Below, piece after piece: positions 5,426 to 10,943 of a stretch of DNA of 10,943 bases. Origin of the DNA: JAVBLQ01 sp031553435 (GTDB lineage: Bacteria; Bacteroidota; Bacteroidia; Bacteroidales; Azobacteroidaceae). The translations under genes and the position numbers were made by a program. Location of the stretch: positions 1-10,943 of the forward strand of contig JAVBLQ010000047.1 in the NCBI GenBank assembly GCA_031553435.1. The letters run 5' to 3'. The notes below the pieces were generated by a model. That model was not told the DNA's origin. It searched no databases and was given only the letters and a program-made list of their open reading frames with translations. How positions within the stretch are numbered: the first letter of the stretch is position 1; every line of letters begins with the position of its first letter.

Positions 5426-7777
5426 ATGAAAAGCAAAGACCCTTTATTTATTAAGAAAGTAGTTAAATGGTTTTGGATTATTTTTTCTACCGCTCTCCTA
5501 TCTGTTATTCTCATATTCGTTTTGATTATTACAGGAGTGATCGGCTATATGCCTCCATTGGAAGAATTAGAAAATCCGATCGACAAATATGCTTCCCAGG
5601 TTTTCTCCGTAGATATGAAACTTTTAGGCACATACGCCCAAAGCAAAGAAAATCGTATTTATTCTACCTATGAAGATCTGTCACCACAATTAGTACAAGC
5701 ATTAATTGCAACAGAAGATGCCCGTTTTCAGGAACATTCGGGAATCGATGCTTACGCCCTGTTCCGGTCTGTGGTTAAGCGCGGAATCCTGATGCAAAAA
5801 AGTGGTGGAGGGGGAAGTACTATCACGCAACAATTAGCCAAACAATTATATTCTCCACATGCGGAAGATTTGATCGAACGTTTGCTTCAAAAGCCGATCG
5901 AATGGGTGATTGCCGTCCGTCTGGAACGCATGTACACCAAAGAAGAGATCCTCAACATGTATCTCAATAAATTCGATTTCTTGTATAATGCTGTGGGAAT
6001 ACGTTCCGCCGCATGGGTGTATTTCTCCAAAACGCCTAAAACTTTATCGACGGAAGAAGCCGCAACATTAATCGGAATGTGTAAAAATCCGTCTTATTAC
6101 AATCCAAGAAGAAGAGCCGAAGCTGCAAAAGGCCGTAGAAATGTTGTCCTGGATCAAATGGTTAAATACGGTTATCTATCAAGAGCCGCATGTGATTCTT
6201 TACAAAAAAAACCGCTTGTTCTCACTTTTAATAAGGTAGATCACAAAGACGGTCTGGCTCCTTACTTCAGAGAATACCTCAGAATGGTCATGATGGCCAA
6301 AAAACCCAGCAAAAATGATTATGCCGATTGGCAAGCAGACAGATATACCCAAGACTCCATTCATTGGGAAACAAATCCTCTTTACGGATGGTGCAACAAA
6401 AACAAAAAGGCCGGAAAATCCAATTACAATTTATATATCGACGGGTTAAAAATATATACAACCATCGATTCCCGGATGCAGAAATATGCAGAAGAGTCTA
6501 TCGAGCAACATTTAGGAAGCAACTTGCAAGATTTGTTTTTCAAAGAAAAGAAAAATCAGACCAAAGCTCCGTTTTCAAACTCCGTAAATAACGAAGAAAT
6601 TCAGAAAATCATGGAACGCACCATGAAACAATCTGATCGTTATCTCAGCATGAAAAAGGATGGAAAAAGTGACAAGGAAATCAATCAAACCTTCCATACA
6701 AAAACAGAAATGACCGTATTTTCATGGAAAGGATTGAGAGACACAATCATGACTCCATGGGATTCAATCAGATACATGAAATATTTCCTCCGTTCGGGAT
6801 TCATGTGCATGGAACCGCACTCCGGATATGTCAAAGCCTATGTAGGAGGAATTGATTTTCAACATTTCCAATATGATATGGTCAATGTAGGACGCCGTCA
6901 GGTGGGTTCTACTATTAAACCTTATTTATACGCACTGGCAATGGAAGAAGGGATGACTCCCTGCGACCAGATATTGCACGTAGAACAAACATTGCCGACC
7001 GGTGGTGGCAAAACATGGACTCCACGCAACGCCAACAAAAAAATGATAGGCGAAATGGTTTCTATCAGATGGGGACTGCAAAACTCGGACAACTGGATCA
7101 CCGCAAACCTGATGGGTAGAATTTCCCCTATGACTTTTGTCCGGATGCTTCACTCATTTGGTCTTACCGGCCATATAGACCCCGTAGTATCTCTTTGCTT
7201 AGGGCCTTGTGACGTTTCAATTGCGGAAATGGTGAGCGGGTATTCTACTTTTGCCAATAAAGGGGTCCGGACAGTACCTTTGTATGTTACTCGTATTGAA
7301 GATAGTTATGGAAATACAATAGCAACATTCACACCTCAAATGTCGGAAGTATTGAGTGAAAAAGCCGCCGCTCAAATATTGGATATGACGAGAGCCGTAG
7401 TCGACGGAGGAACAGGTAGTCGCATCCGTAACCGCTTTGGAATCAGAGTCCCGATGGGAGGAAAAACGGGTACAACCCAAAACCACTCCGATGGATGGTT
7501 CATGGGATTCACCCCTTCTTTGGTAGGCGGAGTTTGGGTTGGAGGCGAAGACCGTTCCATCCACTTCGACCGCATGGCCGAAGGACAAGCCGCCAACATG
7601 GCTCTGCCGATTTTCGGTATTTTCCTGCAAAAAGTATTTGCAAATCCGGATTTGGGATATACACAAACGGAAACATTCAGTGTTTCTCCTCAATATAGGA
7701 ATGTTTGTCCTCCCTCCAGCATACTTCAGGAAGATTCACTTCATCAGTCTGCAGGAATAGATGAGATGTTTAGATAG
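5426..7777 (+). CDS. Bifunctional class A penicillin-binding protein (peptidoglycan glycosyltransferase and DD-transpeptidase)
   Basis: The 783-residue protein polymerises lipid II into glycan strands and crosslinks them on the periplasmic side of the inner membrane. A short basic cytoplasmic tail is followed by one membrane segment (about residues 15-40). The GT51 domain shows ATEDARFQEHSG with catalytic E97, GGGGSTITQQLAKQL (127-141), the segment around PIEW (second acidic residue probably E159) and EEILNMYLN (173-181). The transpeptidase domain has the three penicillin-binding motifs: STIK at 495-498 with the acylated serine, SDN at 554-556 and KTGT at 680-683. The order and length match the PBP1A/MrcA family. 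A roughly 70-residue charged linker (about 365-435) separates the domains. It is divergent from pyrB and followed 37 bases later by pheT, so readthrough into pheT is likely. Confidence 0.95.
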   Translation: MKSKDPLFIKKVVKWFWIIFSTALLSVILIFVLIITGVIGYMPPLEELENPIDKYASQVFSVDMKLLGTYAQSKENRIYSTYEDLSPQLVQALIATEDARFQEHSGIDAYALFRSVVKRGILMQKSGGGGSTITQQLAKQLYSPHAEDLIERLLQKPIEWVIAVRLERMYTKEEILNMYLNKFDFLYNAVGIRSAAWVYFSKTPKTLSTEEAATLIGMCKNPSYYNPRRRAEAAKGRRNVVLDQMVKYGYLSRAACDSLQKKPLVLTFNKVDHKDGLAPYFREYLRMVMMAKKPSKNDYADWQADRYTQDSIHWETNPLYGWCNKNKKAGKSNYNLYIDGLKIYTTIDSRMQKYAEESIEQHLGSNLQDLFFKEKKNQTKAPFSNSVNNEEIQKIMERTMKQSDRYLSMKKDGKSDKEINQTFHTKTEMTVFSWKGLRDTIMTPWDSIRYMKYFLRSGFMCMEPHSGYVKAYVGGIDFQHFQYDMVNVGRRQVGSTIKPYLYALAMEEGMTPCDQILHVEQTLPTGGGKTWTPRNANKKMIGEMVSIRWGLQNSDNWITANLMGRISPMTFVRMLHSFGLTGHIDPVVSLCLGPCDVSIAEMVSGYSTFANKGVRTVPLYVTRIEDSYGNTIATFTPQMSEVLSEKAAAQILDMTRAVVDGGTGSRIRNRFGIRVPMGGKTGTTQNHSDGWFMGFTPSLVGGVWVGGEDRSIHFDRMAEGQAANMALPIFGIFLQKVFANPDLGYTQTETFSVSPQYRNVCPPSSILQEDSLHQSAGIDEMFR

Positions 7778-7814
7778 ATTAAGAGTTAAAAATCAAGAAA
7801 TTAAGATATAAGAA

Positions 7815-10277
7815 ATGAATATTTCGTACAATTGGTTAAAAGATTATATTGATACGGATTTAAATCCGGTAGAAGTTGCAGACGCATTAACCTCCATCGG
7901 TTTGGAAACCGGAAGTGTTGAAGAAATCGAAACCATTAAAGGCGGACTGGAAGGTTTGGTCGTTGGTCAGGTAATTACCTGCGAAAATCATCCGGATTCC
8001 GACCACCTTCACGTGACGACTGTCAATGTAGGACAAGGCGATCATTTGCAGATTGTTTGCGGAGCCCCCAATGTGACTGCCGGACAGAAGGTTATTGTCG
8101 CATTGGTTGGAACAAAACTATATTCAGGTGACGATATTTTTACCATCAAAAAATCGAAAATCAGAGGCGTTGAATCTTTTGGTATGATTTGCGCCGAAGA
8201 CGAAATAGGCATCGGAACAAGCCATTCCGGCATCATCGTTTTGCCCGAAAATACGGCTACCGGTACTTTAGCCAAAGATTATTATAATATAAAAAGCGAT
8301 TATGTCTTAGAAGTAGATATTACTCCTAACCGCATAGATGCCGCCTCTCATTTCGGAGTGGCACGTGATTTGGCAGCATATCTCAAACAAAATCAACAAA
8401 AAGGAATTCTGAACAAACCATCGGTTGAATCGTTCAAAACAGATCAACAAAATGGTGGAATTCCCGTGATTGTTGAAAATACAGAAGCCTGTCCACGTTA
8501 CTCCGGAATCACGATTCGAGGAATCAAAGTACAGGAAAGCCCCGAATGGTTGCAAAACCGCCTAAAACTGATCGGATTGAGACCTATCAATAATGTAGTC
8601 GATATCACCAATTATATTTTACATGAATTGGGGCATCCTCTCCACGCTTTCGACCTGAAAGAAATCGAAGGAGAAAAAGTGGTAGTTAAAACATTGCCGG
8701 AAGGAACCAAATTCATCACGCTGGATGAAATTGAACATTCATTAAGCGACAAAGACCTGATGATCTGCAATACCAAAGAAGGCATGTGTATCGGTGGGGT
8801 TTTCGGAGGAATCAAATCAGGCGTAACAGAAGAAACTACGGATATTTTCCTGGAATCAGCTTATTTTCATCCGACCTGGATACGTAAAACCGCCAGAAAG
8901 CATGGACTGAACACGGATGCTTCTTTCCGTTTCGAAAGAGGTTGCGATCCGAACAATACGGTTTATGTCCTTAAACGTGCAGCCCTTCTCATTCAGGAAC
9001 TTGCCGGAGGAAAAATCTGTGGAGAAATACAGGATATTTATCCGCAACCCATACAAAATGCACAAATAGAGCTTTCTTATCAAAAAGCAAATGATTTGAT
9101 CGGAAAGGAAATACCCCAGGCAACTATCAAAAGTATTCTGGCCGATCTGGAAATTACCATATTATCCGAAAACGAAAATACCTTATCTCTTAGCATTCCG
9201 ACATATCGTGTGGATGTACAAAGAGATGTGGATGTCATAGAAGATATACTCCGCATTTATGGTTATAATAATGTGGAAATCAGTGATAATCTGAAATCCA
9301 ATTTATCCTATCAAACAGAAACCGATAAAAATTATCTTTTACAGGAACTTATCGCCGAACAACTGACTGGTGCAGGATTTAATGAAATCATGAACAACTC
9401 ATTAACATCTTCTGCTTATTACGAAAATCTGGAAACATTCCCCAGAATTCAATGTGTGGCATTGGAGAATCCTTTAAGCACAGAACTGGATGTGATGCGT
9501 CAGACGCTGTTATTTGGTGGTTTGGAAACAATCGCATACAACCGTAATCGAAAAAATCCGGATCTGAAATTGTACGAATTCGGCAATTGTTACTTCTTCG
9601 ACAAAACAAGACATAACGAATCCGAAGCCTTATCAGGATATTCGGAAGAGCAACATTTAGGCTTGTGGGTATCTGGAGATAAAGTTCGCGACAGCTGGAT
9701 TCACCCCGAAGAAAAATCTTCCATATTCGAATTAAAGGCTTATATCGAAAATATTTTCCTCCGTTTAGGAATATCTTCTAAAAAAATCGTTTGGGGCGTT
9801 TTCGATAATGAATTATTTTCGAATGCATTATCAATCAATACAATATCAGGTCGCAAACTCGGAATAACAGGAATTGTCCATAAAAATATCTGCAAAAAAT
9901 TCGATATCCAGGCAGAAGTCTATTTCGCTGAACTGAACTGGAATCTGTTGATGAAAGAAATTAAAAAACAAAAGGTTACATCATCCGAAATTTCCAAATT
10001 CCCTTCAGTAAGACGAGATTTAGCATTACTGATCGATAAGCAAGTCATGTTCTCCGAAATCGAAAAAACAGCTTTCGAAACAGACAAAAAAATACTGCGT
10101 GAAGTTTCCCTGTTCGATGTATATGAAGGAAAAAATTTACCGGAAGGAAAGAAATCATACGCGGTTAGTTTCGTACTAATGGACTCAGAAAAGACTCTGA
10201 ATGATGCTCAAATTGATGCAGTAATGAAAAAAATACAAATGAATCTGGGGCAAAAATTGGGAGCAATATTGAGGTGA
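7815..10277 (+). CDS. pheT: Phenylalanine--tRNA ligase beta subunit
   Basis: PheT is the large subunit of the alpha2-beta2 phenylalanyl-tRNA synthetase. It binds tRNA and carries editing, while the catalytic site is in PheS, which is not in this window. The 820 residues show the full bacterial layout: N-terminal MNISYNWLKDYID, an OB-fold tRNA-binding domain (about 40-150, with HPDSDHLHV and CGAPNV), the B3/B4 editing module (about 215-400, with NNVVDITNYILHELGHPLHAFD and SFRFERGCDP), the B5 domain with PTYRVDVQRDVDVIEDILRIYGY (462-484), the catalytic-like domain, and the ferredoxin-fold anticodon-binding domain from 727 (SKFPSVRRDLALLID) to the end. The C-terminus LGAILR is the normal family ending, so the protein is complete. 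Its TGA stop lies within the first GGTGAAG word of a downstream repeat cluster. Confidence 0.98.
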   Translation: MNISYNWLKDYIDTDLNPVEVADALTSIGLETGSVEEIETIKGGLEGLVVGQVITCENHPDSDHLHVTTVNVGQGDHLQIVCGAPNVTAGQKVIVALVGTKLYSGDDIFTIKKSKIRGVESFGMICAEDEIGIGTSHSGIIVLPENTATGTLAKDYYNIKSDYVLEVDITPNRIDAASHFGVARDLAAYLKQNQQKGILNKPSVESFKTDQQNGGIPVIVENTEACPRYSGITIRGIKVQESPEWLQNRLKLIGLRPINNVVDITNYILHELGHPLHAFDLKEIEGEKVVVKTLPEGTKFITLDEIEHSLSDKDLMICNTKEGMCIGGVFGGIKSGVTEETTDIFLESAYFHPTWIRKTARKHGLNTDASFRFERGCDPNNTVYVLKRAALLIQELAGGKICGEIQDIYPQPIQNAQIELSYQKANDLIGKEIPQATIKSILADLEITILSENENTLSLSIPTYRVDVQRDVDVIEDILRIYGYNNVEISDNLKSNLSYQTETDKNYLLQELIAEQLTGAGFNEIMNNSLTSSAYYENLETFPRIQCVALENPLSTELDVMRQTLLFGGLETIAYNRNRKNPDLKLYEFGNCYFFDKTRHNESEALSGYSEEQHLGLWVSGDKVRDSWIHPEEKSSIFELKAYIENIFLRLGISSKKIVWGVFDNELFSNALSINTISGRKLGITGIVHKNICKKFDIQAEVYFAELNWNLLMKEIKKQKVTSSEISKFPSVRRDLALLIDKQVMFSEIEKTAFETDKKILREVSLFDVYEGKNLPEGKKSYAVSFVLMDSEKTLNDAQIDAVMKKIQMNLGQKLGAILR

Positions 10278-10290
10278 AGTTCTTCGCACT
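10273..10290 (+). repeat. GGTGAAG-TCTTCGC word shared with the pyrI repeat
   Basis: GGTGAAGTTCTTCGC starts at 10273 and includes the pheT TGA. It resembles GGTGAAGATCTCTTCGC in the left arm of the repeat near pyrI, differing by a two-base gap and one change. This is the main sequence link between the two intergenic repeats. Confidence 0.5.
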
Positions 10291-10291
10291 G

Positions 10292-10320
10292 GTGAACGGT
10301 GAACAGTGAACAGTGAACGG
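10292..10320 (+). repeat. Left arm of inverted repeat: four tandem GTGAACN heptamers
   Basis: Four consecutive 7-base units, GTGAACG, GTGAACA, GTGAACA and GTGAACG, plus one G. The 29 bases are complementary at 25 of 29 positions to 10731-10759, on the far side of the four-helix-bundle gene. Confidence 0.9.
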
Positions 10321-10345
10321 AATACAAATAATCAAAACTATAACT

Positions 10346-10699
10346 ATGGATCACAAAAAATTAGACGTTTGGAATTTATCTATGGAATTTGCTATTGATT
10401 TATATCAATTAACAAAACAAATTCCGAAAACAGAACAATTTGGATTAATCTCCCAAATAAAAAGAGCAGCAATATCCGTTCCGGCAAATATTGCAGAAGG
10501 TGCAGCTAGGAAAGGCACTAAAGAATTGATTCATTTTTTGTATATTTCTCTGAGTTCACTTTCAGAATTGGAAACTCACTTGGAATTATCTGTTCGCTTA
10601 GGATTTATCATCAATATGGATAAGAATTTTGAAAAATTAGCGCATATAAGAAAAAAAATAATAAATTTGATAAGAGTATTAGAAACAAAAATAAATTGA
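10346..10699 (+). CDS. Four-helix-bundle protein of the 23S rRNA intervening-sequence (IVP/S23) family
   Basis: The 117-residue protein carries the family signature: LDVWNLSMEFAIDLY near the N-terminus, then FGLISQIKRAAISVPANIAEGAARKG (32-57), then ELIHFLYISLSSLSELETHLELSVRLG (60-86). The four amphipathic helices fall at about 8-26, 31-57, 59-85 and 94-115. The family was named from proteins encoded inside 23S rRNA intervening sequences, is also widespread as stand-alone genes in Bacteroidota, and shares its fold with the Avd protein of diversity-generating retroelements. Its molecular role is not established. I choose the ATG at 10346, giving MDHKKLDVWN. The frame opens upstream at a GTG (10313), but that codon is part of a heptamer repeat. 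The gene is bracketed by 29-base inverted repeats, with no rRNA, reverse transcriptase or recombinase nearby. Confidence 0.9.
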   Translation: MDHKKLDVWNLSMEFAIDLYQLTKQIPKTEQFGLISQIKRAAISVPANIAEGAARKGTKELIHFLYISLSSLSELETHLELSVRLGFIINMDKNFEKLAHIRKKIINLIRVLETKIN

Positions 10700-10730
10700 G
10701 ATCAATTGAACTTTTGAACTATTTTGACCA

Positions 10731-10759
10731 CAGTTCACTGTTCACCGTTCACTATTCAC
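10731..10759 (+). repeat. Right arm of inverted repeat: four tandem heptamers in reverse orientation
   Basis: After C10731, four 7-base units read AGTTCAC, TGTTCAC, CGTTCAC and TATTCAC. Their complement matches the left arm at 25 of 29 positions. The arm ends 10 bases before the yebC ATG, so if the arms pair in RNA the stem would sit directly next to the yebC start region. Confidence 0.9.
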
Positions 10760-10769
10760 TTTATAATTT

Positions 10770-10943
10770 ATGGGAAGAGCATTCGAATACCGCAAAGCTA
10801 CAAAAATGAAGCGCTGGGGAAACATGGCCCGCGTATTTACAAAATTAGGGAAACAAATTACAATCGCAGTCAAAGAAGGCGGTCCAGATCCGGACACTAA
10901 TCCTCGCTTAAGGGTGTTGGTTCAACAATCGAAAAAGGAAAAT
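10770..10943 (+). CDS. YebC/PmpR-family protein (transcriptional regulator or translation factor), N-terminal part
   Basis: 58 codons are present before the window ends; the full family length is about 240 residues. The sequence opens MGRAFEYRKATKMKRWGNMARVFTKLGKQITIAVKEGGPDPDTNPRLRVLVQQSKKEN. It corresponds to the YebC N-terminal domain, whose usual form is a MAGHSKW-type start followed by KxxxFxKLxKEI and GG-DPxxNPxLR. The G-R-A-F-E-Y-R-K variant of the start is one I associate with Bacteroidota. Members were long described as DNA-binding regulators and more recently linked to relief of ribosome stalling; which applies here cannot be told. The ATG lies 10 bases after the right repeat arm and has no Shine-Dalgarno. 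Position after pheT suggests they may once have been direct neighbours. Confidence 0.92.
   Translation, partial: MGRAFEYRKATKMKRWGNMARVFTKLGKQITIAVKEGGPDPDTNPRLRVLVQQSKKEN

Larger units (their letters stand above)
10292..10759 (+). mobile_element. Putative 468-base repeat-bounded cassette carrying the four-helix-bundle gene
   Basis: The gene at 10346-10699 is enclosed by inverted heptamer arrays at 10292-10320 and 10731-10759. The whole unit occupies the space between the pheT stop and the yebC start and holds nothing else. The compact layout, arm to gene to arm, looks like an inserted unit or an intervening-sequence-like RNA hairpin. No transposase and no clear target-site duplication is visible, so mobility is inferred from shape only. 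Confidence 0.4.

Noticed and set aside
7217..7693. Minus-strand 158-codon open frame
   Set aside because: It lies opposite the transpeptidase domain of the penicillin-binding protein, whose SDN and KTG motifs identify the real strand.
10292..10320. Tandem GTGAACN units read as a CRISPR array or an origin iteron array
   Set aside because: Units are 7 bases with no spacers, so this is not CRISPR. There is no replication gene, and the mirror-image array on the other side of the gene fits an inverted repeat better than iterons.
10346..10699. Diversity-generating retroelement, because the protein shares the Avd fold
   Set aside because: There is no reverse transcriptase, template repeat or variable repeat in the window, and the sequence signature is the stand-alone IVP type.
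10278..10769. A true 23S rRNA intervening sequence
   Set aside because: The flanking sequences are the ends of protein genes (pheT and yebC); no rRNA sequence is present on either side.

Overview
The window looks like chromosomal DNA from a low-GC member of the Bacteroidota, most likely Bacteroidales. The evidence is a SusC-type outer-membrane receptor, Bacteroidota promoter boxes (TAnnTTTG, once with a TTG exactly 19 bases upstream), start codons without Shine-Dalgarno sequences, and a QueA with the long insert I associate with this phylum. I cannot name the genus from the sequence.

Layout. At the left edge is the N-terminus of a SusC/RagA-family TonB-dependent receptor (minus strand, 1-371, cut by the window edge). 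It is separated by a 361-base AT-rich divergent regulatory region from an RlmL-type rRNA (guanine-N2) methyltransferase (733-1914, plus). Converging on it is a minus-strand cluster read from right to left: pyrB (5307-4390), pyrI (4384-3926), a flavin reductase-like FMN-binding protein (3800-3234) and queA (3191-1941). The first two genes form the aspartate transcarbamoylase holoenzyme of pyrimidine synthesis. queA makes the epoxyqueuosine precursor in tRNA. Divergent from pyrB, with facing promoter boxes in a 118-base gap, is a bifunctional class A penicillin-binding protein (5426-7777, plus). It is followed by pheT (7815-10277), a small four-helix-bundle protein of the 23S rRNA intervening-sequence family (10346-10699), and the start of a YebC/PmpR-family protein (10770 to the window end).

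Most genes are ordinary housekeeping genes. The unusual part is a set of intergenic inverted repeats built from GTGAA/TTCAC words. One is a 29-base pair of arms, each made of four 7-base GTGAACN units, that brackets the four-helix-bundle gene between pheT and yebC. Another is a 34-base pair of arms with no gene between them, lying between pyrI and the flavin reductase gene and starting on the last base of the pyrI stop codon. A third, looser one sits at the rlmL/queA convergence and contains both stop codons. I infer that the first two are related: a gene-bearing and a gene-less form of one repeat family that settles at gene ends. Transcribed, each would fold into a long RNA hairpin, recalling the rRNA intervening sequences from which the protein family takes its name.
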